Of a stretch of 64,000 nt of DNA, positions 24,816-32,869 are shown one piece after another. The DNA lies in NCBI RefSeq assembly GCF_002869965.1, contig NZ_PEBS01000020.1, forward strand, positions 1 through 64,000, read 5' to 3'. The DNA is from Janthinobacterium sp. ROICE36 (GTDB lineage Bacteria > Pseudomonadota > Gammaproteobacteria > Burkholderiales > Burkholderiaceae_D). Below the pieces are notes generated by a model. It made no database searches, was not told the origin of the DNA, and worked only from the letters and a program-made list of their open reading frames with translations. Both the position numbers and the translations under genes were made by a program. How positions within the stretch are numbered: the stretch's first letter is position 1; every line of letters begins with the position of its first letter.

Positions 24816-26027
24816 TGCCATCGCTGCACATGCGGCCTGCATTGGCGGCGCTGCACCGCTACACCGGCCTGCTGATGGCCGGTTTTCTTATCGTGGCCGG
24901 CGTCACCGGCAGCCTGCTCGCGTGGAAGGATGCACTGGAGGCGGCCATGCTGCCCGCCGTCTTCCGCGTGGCGCCACCTGCGCCTGACGCCGTGCCGCTC
25001 GACGCCCTGCTGCTGCGCGAAAGGATCGCCGCGCGCTTTCCCCAGGCGCAACTGAGCTACGCGCCGCTGTCGGCGCCGCCAGGCCACAGCATGGTGTTTT
25101 ACCTGCGCCCGGGCGACGAATCACCGCTGGCCAGCGATGAAGTGTTCGTCGATCCCTACACGGGCGCGATACTGGGCCAGCGTCGTTGGGGTGCCATCAG
25201 CCAGGGCGCCATCAACCTGCTGCCCTTCATCGAGCGCCTGCATTACGCGCTGGCGCTGGGCGACACGGGCTTGCTGGTATTCGGCCTGATCGCCATCGTG
25301 TGGACGGTCGACTGCTTCATCGGCGCCGCCCTGACCTTCCCCGCGCGCCTGAAAAAACGCGCACCGGGCGCGAAACCGTGGCTGCTGCGCTGGCGCCCGT
25401 CCTGGCTGCTGCGCCGCCACAGTGGCAGTTATAAACTGGTGTTCGACCTGCACCGCGCGGGCGGCCTGTGGCTGTGGGCCATGCTGCTGGTGTTTGCCTG
25501 GAGCGGCGTCGCCTTCAACCTGTACGGTGCGTATGCGGCCGTCATGCATCCCCTGTTTGCGCACCAGGGGGCCGAAGAAGTGGTGGCGCGGCATGCTCCC
25601 ACACCCGCGCCGCACCTGGACTGGCCGGCCGCGCGCGCAGGGCCGCCTGTTGATGGCGCAGCTGGCGCGCCAGCACGCGTTTGCCATCCTTGAAGAAAAC
25701 GCTCTGGCGTATGAACGCGCGCTGGGCGTGTACCGCTACATGGTGCGCAGCAGCCGCGACGTGCGCGCCCACAAAGGCCTTACCACCGTCTTCTTCGACG
25801 CAGCCAGTGGCCGGCAGCTGGCCACCTGGCTGCCCATGGGCGCAGCCAGCGGCGACACCATCCGCAGCTGGATCAGCGCCCTGCACATGGCCTCGATGTG
25901 GGGCTGGCCTTTTAAACTTTTCATCTGCGCCATGGGCATGCTGGTGGCGGGCCTGAGCGTAACGGGCGTGCTGATCTGGCGACGCAAGCGCCAGGGGAAA
26001 GCCAAGGTCAGGGCGCCAAGTCATTAA
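24815..26027 (+). pseudogene. PepSY-associated membrane protein, frameshifted
   Basis: The ATG at 24815 overlaps the receptor stop (TGATG). The protein begins LHRYTGLLMAGFLIVAGVTG and has the PepSY-domain membrane layout of iron-uptake ferric reductases (SQGAINLLPFIERLHYALAL, YKLVFDLHRAGGLWLWAMLL). Near 25634-25640, within an alternating GC tract, the frame changes by two bases lost or one gained. The remainder, RLLMAQLARQHAFAILEENA to the terminal helix (LFICAMGMLVAGLSVTGVLI), is in another frame ending at 26027. About 400 residues would be restored. Together with the receptor stop, the whole first uptake system appears non-functional. Confidence 0.8.
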
Positions 26028-26106
26028 TTAGTCGGGGAAAATCGATAAGCGCCAACGGCAAGGCGTCGGCCAGCCACACGCCATTGTCCGATACATAATA
26101 CCGTTT

Positions 26107-28182
26107 TCAGAACGCATACGACAAGCTCAGGCGCGCGGAACGCGGTTCCACCGGATGAAAATGGCGGTCGTTCACCCCGTCCGCCGCCTCGCCGGGCAAA
26201 CGCGAGGCATAGTAATAATCGATGTCGCTGGCGCGTTTATCGAACAGGTTGAACACGTCGAGCGCGATGCGCGTCTTGCTGTTGAGCTGATACGCGAGGC
26301 GCGCATACGCCAGGGTGGTGGAAGCGGAGCGCACGCTATTGTCCTCGATCAAGGGACGGGGACCGAAATAGCGCAGCTGGAAGGCGCCCGACCACGGCCC
26401 CTGGTCCGTCACCGTCACGCCGAACGAAGCCACCTTGTCAATGGATCCGGGAATGAAGTTACCGGCCGGATCATGTTCCGCGTAGCGCGAGCGCGAGGCG
26501 GCCAGGTCCAGGTCGAACAGCAGCCATGGCGCGGCAATATAGTGATTGTTCCACTCGATGCCGTGGCGGCGGCTGGCGCGGCTAGGCTCAGTTTCGCCTG
26601 CGTCGCCGACAAACAGCAGTTCCGAGGCGAGATCGAGGCGCCACAGGGCCAGCGAGCTCTGCAGACCCGGCAGCCATTCCGTGCGCGCGCCCAGTTCCAT
26701 GCCTTTGGTCGGCACCAGGGGCGTGACGGGCGTCGATGGCGTGCCATCGGGCAAACGCGTCTGCGTCGTGCCCCGCGCATCGTTGCTATGAAAACCTTTT
26801 CCATAGTTCACGAAGACTTCCGTCCGGCTCCACGGGCCAAGGATCAAGGACAGCTTGGGCGACACCACATGGTCGCTCGCCGCGCCGCTGTTGCCTTCCA
26901 CGCTGCTGTCGACCTTGAAACGGTAGGCGTCATAGCGCACGCCCGCCACGGAACGCAGCCAGGGCAGCCATTGCACCGTGTTGTCGCCATACAGGCCGAT
27001 GCTGGCCTCGCGCACCCGGTCTTCGCGCAGCGTGTCCTGCCGCACCCGCTCCGCCGTGCTGTACAGGCCCACGGGCGACAAACGGTCGACACGTCCCTGC
27101 ACGCCGAGCTTGTTGCGCAGGGGAAGACCGAACAGCTGCGTGTTCCAGCTTTCGCTGGCGTTCACGCCCGCCACCGTGCGCCGCTCGCTTTGCTGGAACT
27201 GGTCGCCGGTGGCCGGCTTGGCGAGGAAGTAGGTGAAATCGCTGTTCAGTTCCAGCTGCGAGCGGATCAGGTAAGCGTCCAGTTCGAACAAGCGGTTCTG
27301 CGTGCGCTGGCGCAGGACGTACGACAGGCTGTAGCGCGAGGTGTCGCCGCCGTCGCTGGGCGCCAGCGAGCCGAAACGGCCGATCAGGCCCGATTCCACG
27401 GCGCGCAGCGGCACCTGGTCGGTGGCGTTCCAGCTGTTCTTGTAGGCCATGGCCGTCACGCTGTAGCCATTGTCTGCCGTGCCCTGGCTGTAGCGCAGCA
27501 CGCCGCTGTATTTACGGACGTTTTCCGGCACGTCCCAGGGACCGTTGTTGCGATTCACTTCCAGGCCGTACAGCAAGGTGCCTGGCCCCGCAACGACCGA
27601 ATCGGCCACGACGCCGCGCAGATAGCCGTGCTGGCCAAGGGACACGCTGGCCTGGCCTTGCGGCAATTTATCGGCCAGGCGGATGCGCGCCGCGCCGGCC
27701 GAGGCGAAATCGCCTTCGCTGGCGAAATACGGCCCCTTCTTGTAATCGATGCGCTGCACCAGCTCGGGAATGAGGAAATTGAGGTCGGAATAACCCTGTC
27801 CATGCGCGTGCGTGCGCATGTTGACGGGCATGCCGTCGACATACGTGGCGAAATCCGTGCCGTGGTCAAGGTTAAAGCCGCGCAAAAAATACTGGTTGGC
27901 CTTGCCGTCGCCGCTGTGCTGGGTGACGATCAGCCCCGGCACGAATTCCAGCAATTCGCCCGTGCGCAGGGCAGGCCGGTTGACGATCAAGTCCGTCGTG
28001 ATGACGCCCTGGCTGGCCGCGTCCGAGGTGCCGACGGCGTTGTCGTAGTGGCCCGTCACGCGCACGTTACGCGCTGCGTCGGCGACGCTGGCGGCGGCTG
28101 GCGCTTGCGCCGCCACCTGGCGCCCCATGCCCAACAATACCAGTGCACAAGCTGCCAGCAGTTTGCGTTTTCTCAATCGCAT
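26107..28182 (-). CDS. TonB-dependent outer-membrane receptor
   Basis: A 691-residue receptor with a signal peptide (LLAACALVLLGMGRQVAAQ) but no STN domain. The plug contains TGELLEFVPGLIVTQHSGDG and YFLRGFNLDHGTDFATYVDG, and the barrel ends in a terminal Phe (RLSLSYAF). Without an STN domain it does not signal to a FecR. The substrate is unknown, and no sigma or anti-sigma is adjacent on this strand. It is convergent with the broken PepSY gene and divergent from the receiver-domain gene, with a 95-base spacer. The start follows a GGGGAGA ribosome site. No Fur box was seen in the spacer. Confidence 0.85.
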   Translation of the reverse strand: MRLRKRKLLAACALVLLGMGRQVAAQAPAAASVADAARNVRVTGHYDNAVGTSDAASQGVITTDLIVNRPALRTGELLEFVPGLIVTQHSGDGKANQYFLRGFNLDHGTDFATYVDGMPVNMRTHAHGQGYSDLNFLIPELVQRIDYKKGPYFASEGDFASAGAARIRLADKLPQGQASVSLGQHGYLRGVVADSVVAGPGTLLYGLEVNRNNGPWDVPENVRKYSGVLRYSQGTADNGYSVTAMAYKNSWNATDQVPLRAVESGLIGRFGSLAPSDGGDTSRYSLSYVLRQRTQNRLFELDAYLIRSQLELNSDFTYFLAKPATGDQFQQSERRTVAGVNASESWNTQLFGLPLRNKLGVQGRVDRLSPVGLYSTAERVRQDTLREDRVREASIGLYGDNTVQWLPWLRSVAGVRYDAYRFKVDSSVEGNSGAASDHVVSPKLSLILGPWSRTEVFVNYGKGFHSNDARGTTQTRLPDGTPSTPVTPLVPTKGMELGARTEWLPGLQSSLALWRLDLASELLFVGDAGETEPSRASRRHGIEWNNHYIAAPWLLFDLDLAASRSRYAEHDPAGNFIPGSIDKVASFGVTVTDQGPWSGAFQLRYFGPRPLIEDNSVRSASTTLAYARLAYQLNSKTRIALDVFNLFDKRASDIDYYYASRLPGEAADGVNDRHFHPVEPRSARLSLSYAF

Positions 28183-28277
28183 CGCGTCTCCCCTTTTTAT
28201 AATGTCAATATAGGCTATTACGGGATATATACGCGGCAGGCCGGCTACCTGGATTCAGCATTTTTCAAGGAGCGACC

Positions 28278-29501
28278 GTGGACCTGAGCGACAGCGCCGA
28301 CAAGGCGAGCAAAACCGCCACGCCGGCCGCGCGCAAGCGTGACGTGCTGCCGTATATCCTACTGTACATCTTGCTGGCGGGGCTGTTGGCCGTGTTGGCG
28401 GGCGCCCTGCTGCCGCCGTATTACCACGCCGTGCCGGCACTCTTGTGGAGCCTGGGCTTTTGCGTCAGCGGCATGCTGCTGGGCTTTTTGTTCGGCATAC
28501 CACGCAGCCTGCCTTCGGGCACCGTCAACGCCGCGCCGCCAGACGAGCGGGCCAATGGCAAGGGCCACCCCGCAGACGAACCGCCCGCAGCAAACGCCGA
28601 GGCGACGGCCGGCAACGCCAGCAATACCCTGTTTTTGGGCACGCCCACGCCCATGGAAATCAATTCAAATCTGGTGGAAGTGTCGGACTGGCTGACGAAA
28701 ATCATCGTCGGCGTGGGTTTGATCGAGCTCAAAAGCCTGCCCGGCAGCGCGCGCAGCATGACCGCCTTCATCGCGCCCAGCCTGGCCACGGACACGCCCA
28801 CGGCCATGGCAGTGGTGGGCGGCATCATGCTGTTCTTTTCCGTGCATGGTTTCCTGATCGGCTATTTGCTCACGCGCATATACCTGTCCATCATGCTCAA
28901 GCGCGCCGACAGCCTCGTCAAAAACGAGTCCGTGCGCCTGGAAAGCGGCAAGGAAATCGACGTGACGGAACTGAGCCGTTTGCAGCAAAAGTCGCTCGAC
29001 GACATGCAGGAAGCCATCACGCAGCTGCTGCTGGCCCACCCGCCCGATGGCGGCGGCGCCGTCACGGCCCTGGCCGGCGTGCCGACGGCGCAAAAGCCAT
29101 CCAGCCTGGTGCTGTGGCTGGACGACCATCCGCGCAACAATACCTTGCTGGTGGAACAACTGGAACGGGAAAACATCAAGGTCGACCAGGCCGTGTCGAC
29201 CAGGCAAGCGCTGGCCATGCTGCAACAGAAGCACTATGCGCTGTTGATCACCGACATGGCCAGGGTGGAAAACGGCCGCAGGATCAAGGATGCGGGCGTG
29301 CGCACGGTACGCGAGCTAAGGCAAGTGCAGCCGGAGCTGCCCATCGTGGTGTATTGCAACAAGGATACGGTCGCCAGCTACGGCACGCAAGCCCAGGCGG
29401 CGGGCGCCCGCTTCATCACCACCTCGGGCACCAGCCTGCTGGCCAGCGTCAACAAGCTATTGCACGAAGAACGCAAAGATGGCGCTCAGCCATCACCGTA
29501 A
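28278..29501 (+). CDS. Membrane-anchored receiver-domain protein
   Basis: A 407-residue protein starting with GTG after AAGGAG. Two N-terminal membrane helices (LPYILLYILLAGLLAVLAGA, LLWSLGFCVSGMLLGFLFG) are followed by a polar loop, then NSNLVEVSDWLTKIIVGVGL and another helix (AVVGGIMLFFSVHGFLIGYL). The LLGFLFGIPR plus SDWLTKIIVGVGL module is one I recall from uncharacterised conflict/stress proteins, including prokaryotic YEATS-type ones. A C-terminal response-regulator fold follows a coiled segment (LWLDDHPRNN with acidic pair, LLITDMAR with the phospho-acceptor Asp, VVYCNK with the conserved Lys). No kinase gene is adjacent. The gene is convergent with the Imm22-like gene, overlapping it by 16 bases. 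Confidence 0.7.
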   Translation: MDLSDSADKASKTATPAARKRDVLPYILLYILLAGLLAVLAGALLPPYYHAVPALLWSLGFCVSGMLLGFLFGIPRSLPSGTVNAAPPDERANGKGHPADEPPAANAEATAGNASNTLFLGTPTPMEINSNLVEVSDWLTKIIVGVGLIELKSLPGSARSMTAFIAPSLATDTPTAMAVVGGIMLFFSVHGFLIGYLLTRIYLSIMLKRADSLVKNESVRLESGKEIDVTELSRLQQKSLDDMQEAITQLLLAHPPDGGGAVTALAGVPTAQKPSSLVLWLDDHPRNNTLLVEQLERENIKVDQAVSTRQALAMLQQKHYALLITDMARVENGRRIKDAGVRTVRELRQVQPELPIVVYCNKDTVASYGTQAQAAGARFITTSGTSLLASVNKLLHEERKDGAQPSP

Positions 29502-29860
29502 ACATAGCTGCCCACGTGGTGCAGCGAACTGCGCTGCGGGTGCGCCAGTCGATTCGGCGCAAACACGCACACGCTCGTGTCAGCCAGCAAGCCCGGCGCG
29601 TCCGCGCAAGCCTGCGCCAGCCAGCTGTCGCCATACGAGACGCCATCGAGCAACTGCGCCAGCGGCGCGGGCGATGCCAGCAGCGCGCTTTCCACACACG
29701 CTGGCTCGTAGTGCGTGAGACCCGTTTCCAGGAAGAATGGCGACGGCGTCGCATCGCCATCGTCCGTGTAGGTGGGCGCCAGGTGAGCCTGCAGCGCTTC
29801 CCAACTGGCGAAGCGCCCGCTGCAGGCAAACACGTGGACGATGGGCAAGATGGGCGCCAA
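29486..29860 (-). CDS. Imm22-like immunity protein
   Basis: A 124-residue acidic protein that resembles the immunity-22 family (VHVFACSGRFASWEALQAHL at the start, FFLETGLTHYEPACVES in the middle, then QLLDGVSYGDSWLAQA). Imm22 proteins usually protect against toxins of polymorphic-toxin or contact-dependent systems. No toxin gene is seen nearby. It begins 2 bases after the deacetylase-caspase gene, with TTG as the likely start, so it is probably translationally coupled to it. That arrangement suggests it may restrain the caspase-like partner, which is inference. The exact start is uncertain, since TTG at 29848 is also possible. Confidence 0.55.
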   Translation of the reverse strand: MAPILPIVHVFACSGRFASWEALQAHLAPTYTDDGDATPSPFFLETGLTHYEPACVESALLASPAPLAQLLDGVSYGDSWLAQACADAPGLLADTSVCVFAPNRLAHPQRSSLHHVGSYVYGDG

Positions 29861-29862
29861 GC

Positions 29863-32556
29863 TTACAGCTTCTCCATCTTTTGCCGCACGGCCGGCGCCG
29901 TCGAAGCCGTCGGCGCCAGTTCCAGATAGGTTTTATATGCGGCCTTGGCCTTGGCGGCATCGCCGGCCTTGGCATACGCATCGCCCAGGTTCAAATAGGC
30001 GATGGCGCGCGACGGGTCCATCCTGAGCGTGTTTTCAAACCAGCGCGCCGCTTCGCGGTATTTTTCCTGCTTGTAGAAGACAAAGCCCAGGTTGTTGGCG
30101 GCCAGTGCGAAGTCGGGACGCAATTTCAGCGCTTCCGTAAATTGCGCTTCCGCCGCCGCATATTGTTTCTCCTTGTACAGCTGCAAGCCACGATCGTTGG
30201 CCCGCTGCGCCAGCTGGCGCGTGGACGTGGGCACGGCGCCCGGCGTGACGATCTTCTGTTCGCCGCCCTGCAAATCCTTCACCGTCACGCTGGCCGCTTG
30301 CGGCTTGGCGTCCAGCTTGCTGTTCAGGGCGATCGCTTCCGTCGACAGCTGCGTCGTGTTCGGGCTGAGGAATTCCGTTTCGCCCGGCAATTCAAAGACG
30401 AAATCGCCCCCTTCCGATCCCGGCAGGCTGCCAAACGCGGGCGTCTGGTTCGATACGCTGGCGACGGCCGGCGCCACGTAGGCGGCCAGTTCCGTGGCCG
30501 TGATCAAGCCATCGCCGTTCAGGTCGCCCTTGCCCGCCAGGCCCTGCAGCAGGGTCCAGGTAAACACGGAGTGGCCGTTTGGCCCGCCATCGGCGACCAG
30601 CTGGTCGCCGCCGCCGGCCGTCAGCATTTGCCGGCCGATGCGTTTGGCATTGTCGCGCAAAAAGGAGCTGGAACCGGCACCGCGCGTCAGGCCCAGGCCG
30701 CTGTAGCAGGCATCCATCACAAAGAACGCGTGCTTGGCTGTCAGGCTTTCCGCGATATTCTGGATTTCCGTCATCGGGATCGCATCCGTGGCGAACTGCG
30801 CCGGGTCGGAGTCGACGGGCACGATGTAGCCCAGGTCGCGCCCCGAACTGAGCTTGCGCGTGGCGCCGTGACCGGCAAAAAAGACGAAGATGCGGTCATT
30901 CTTTTGCACGCCGCCATGGGCAAGCTTGTCGTGGAAAGCGGCCAGGATATTGTTGCGCGTGGCTTCGCCATTTTTCAGGGTCACGACGCGCTCGGGCGCA
31001 AACGCAAATTTTTCGATCAGGGTTTCGCGGATGCCCTGCGCATCGCGCACTGCATATTGCAATTTAGGCCACTTGGCGTAATCGTCGATGCCGATCACCA
31101 CAGCCCAGGAATTGGCGTAACCCGTGGTGACAGGCACTTTCTCGGGCGCGGGCGCCGTGCTTTTTGCCACCTGGAAGCTGGTACCATCCCAGCCCGCGAA
31201 TTGATAGCCTTCCGCGATCAGCTTGTCTAGCACGGCCGGCAAGGCTTTCACCGTGCGTTCGTGGATGTCGTGGAACAAAATGATGCCGCGCCCCGCCTTG
31301 TCGACGGAGGCCAGTACGCGATTCGTGATCGAGCTGGGCACGGGGTCGGCCCAGTCCAGCGAATCGATATTCCACATCACGGATTTCAAATGCGCATCGG
31401 CCAGCGCGGCCATGCCTTCGCTATTGCGTGCGCCATACGGAAAGCGGAACAGCGCGGCCCGCTCGGGGCTGATGGCTTTCAACAAGGTGTCGGTGCCGAG
31501 GATTTCGCCTTTCAGCTTGTCGCCCGTCTGTTTCGACAGCTGGGCGTGGCTGAAACTGTGGTTGCCCACGGCATAACCTTCCTTCATCAGCTTGCGGCTC
31601 ACTTCCGCGCCCGCATTGAGCTTGGCGTGGCCTTCCGCGTCGAGCGACCCCAGGTTGCGGCCTACGTTGAAGAAAACAGCCGGCACGCCATATTGTTTCA
31701 AAATGGCGCTGATTTCTTCCGTGTAGCGGCGGTGCGGGCCGTCGTCGAAGGTCAGCACGATGGTTTTCTTCGGCAAGCCCAGGCCAAAGATTTCCGCCTC
31801 ATCCTTCTTTGGCGCAGGCTTGGCTTCAGGAACAGAACCGGCCGGCGGCAATGCATACGGCACGACGATGCCGTTTTCCTTGAGGATCTGTTCGCGGCTG
31901 TAGCGCTTTTTCAGCTGCGCCACGTAATCGTCCCAGCGCTCGCGCTTGAGTTCGATGGCGCGCTGGCCCAGGTTGCCGAAGATTTGCCGGATCTCCTTCT
32001 CGTAATTGCGCTCGATCTCGCCCAGCGCATCGAGGTCTTCCGAAATGCGCTTGTGCAGCTTGATCGCCGGCAAGGAGGAATCCTTGGCCACGTCGGCCAG
32101 CATGCTTTGCAGCAATTCGCGGAAAGCCAGGCGGTCCGCGTCATACAGGCCGGGGTCGGATTCGATATACGTCAACAGACTGTCGAGCGCCTCGAAGCGG
32201 CCCGGATTGGTGGGCGCCGTCAGCTGGTCCAGCGCCGCATCGAGCTTGGCGATGCGTTCCTGGTTTTCATGGAACAGCGCCTGCCCTACTTTTCTCGCTT
32301 CGTCGCGCGCGCCATCGGGCAAGCTTTGCTCGTCGGCCAGCAGCATGATAATCTTGCGGAAATTGCCCAGCAAGTCGCGGAACTGGGCGGCCACGGCGGC
32401 CGTATCGACGGTGGATTGGGGCGCGGCGGCCGGGGTGCCCGAAGCCGGGGCGCCGGGCGCGGCAGTAGCGGCCGGACGGGTAAACGTGTAAATGCCGGCC
32501 CCAGCGGCGAGTGCCACGACGACGGTGGCGGCGATCTTGATCGGCTTGGAAGTCAC
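29863..32556 (-). CDS. Polysaccharide deacetylase-caspase-EF hand-TPR fusion protein
   Basis: An 897-residue multidomain protein beginning with GTG. Residues 8-24 form a membrane anchor or signal, and about 50-245 are helical. Residues 262-460 are a polysaccharide deacetylase of the NodB type: TFDDGPH (269-275) with the catalytic Asp, metal ligands in NHSFSH (His 333 and 337), FPYGAR (372-377) and FHD (428-430). Residues 480-720 are a caspase-like peptidase C14 domain with catalytic His 563 in AGHG and Cys 617 in DACYSG. A canonical EF hand (DLNGDGLITATE, 678-689) lies just after. TPR repeats fill 780-897. The domains probably face the periplasm. A deacetylase joined to a caspase is unusual. 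The Imm22-like gene follows directly. Confidence 0.85.
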   Translation of the reverse strand: MTSKPIKIAATVVVALAAGAGIYTFTRPAATAAPGAPASGTPAAAPQSTVDTAAVAAQFRDLLGNFRKIIMLLADEQSLPDGARDEARKVGQALFHENQERIAKLDAALDQLTAPTNPGRFEALDSLLTYIESDPGLYDADRLAFRELLQSMLADVAKDSSLPAIKLHKRISEDLDALGEIERNYEKEIRQIFGNLGQRAIELKRERWDDYVAQLKKRYSREQILKENGIVVPYALPPAGSVPEAKPAPKKDEAEIFGLGLPKKTIVLTFDDGPHRRYTEEISAILKQYGVPAVFFNVGRNLGSLDAEGHAKLNAGAEVSRKLMKEGYAVGNHSFSHAQLSKQTGDKLKGEILGTDTLLKAISPERAALFRFPYGARNSEGMAALADAHLKSVMWNIDSLDWADPVPSSITNRVLASVDKAGRGIILFHDIHERTVKALPAVLDKLIAEGYQFAGWDGTSFQVAKSTAPAPEKVPVTTGYANSWAVVIGIDDYAKWPKLQYAVRDAQGIRETLIEKFAFAPERVVTLKNGEATRNNILAAFHDKLAHGGVQKNDRIFVFFAGHGATRKLSSGRDLGYIVPVDSDPAQFATDAIPMTEIQNIAESLTAKHAFFVMDACYSGLGLTRGAGSSSFLRDNAKRIGRQMLTAGGGDQLVADGGPNGHSVFTWTLLQGLAGKGDLNGDGLITATELAAYVAPAVASVSNQTPAFGSLPGSEGGDFVFELPGETEFLSPNTTQLSTEAIALNSKLDAKPQAASVTVKDLQGGEQKIVTPGAVPTSTRQLAQRANDRGLQLYKEKQYAAAEAQFTEALKLRPDFALAANNLGFVFYKQEKYREAARWFENTLRMDPSRAIAYLNLGDAYAKAGDAAKAKAAYKTYLELAPTASTAPAVRQKMEKL

Positions 32557-32717
32557 AGGCTTGTCATTCCCTTCACATACTATGCATAGAATTCAGATGG
32601 CGCGGATGCGCAAGATGCATAATTGTAGAGCACGCTTGCCAGTTACTCCGTCCGCACGCTGAATTTCGGCAATAATATGCCCGCAAACCTCCAACAAACG
32701 TCAAAACAGGAAAGACG

Positions 32718-32840
32718 ATGCACAAGAAACTCTGCGCAGCCGCGCTGATGCTGGGCGTGGCCCTGATGCTGCTGCAACTGCGCGCGCATGCGGGCGATGA
32801 CGTGGTAAAGCTGGTCGGGCGCGTGTGCCTGCCGCACTGA
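32718..32840 (+). CDS. Small exported peptide, 40 residues
   Basis: An ATG with an AGGAAAG ribosome site 5 bases upstream opens a 40-codon frame. It starts MHKKLCAAALMLGVALMLLQ, a good signal peptide or membrane helix, and ends AGDDVVKLVGRVCLPH. A single Cys lies near the C-terminus. No family is recognised. The signal-peptide composition and ribosome site make it a plausible small gene, but no similarity evidence was available. It sits between the divergent caspase gene and the convergent hmgA. Confidence 0.5.
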   Translation: MHKKLCAAALMLGVALMLLQLRAHAGDDVVKLVGRVCLPH

Positions 32841-32869
32841 CCACCTGAGTAAGCCGAACCGTGTGCCTG

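Noticed and set aside
26155-28287. A 710-codon frame opposite the TonB receptor
   Set aside because: The minus-strand receptor has a signal peptide, plug and terminal Phe; the opposite frame is a compositional shadow.
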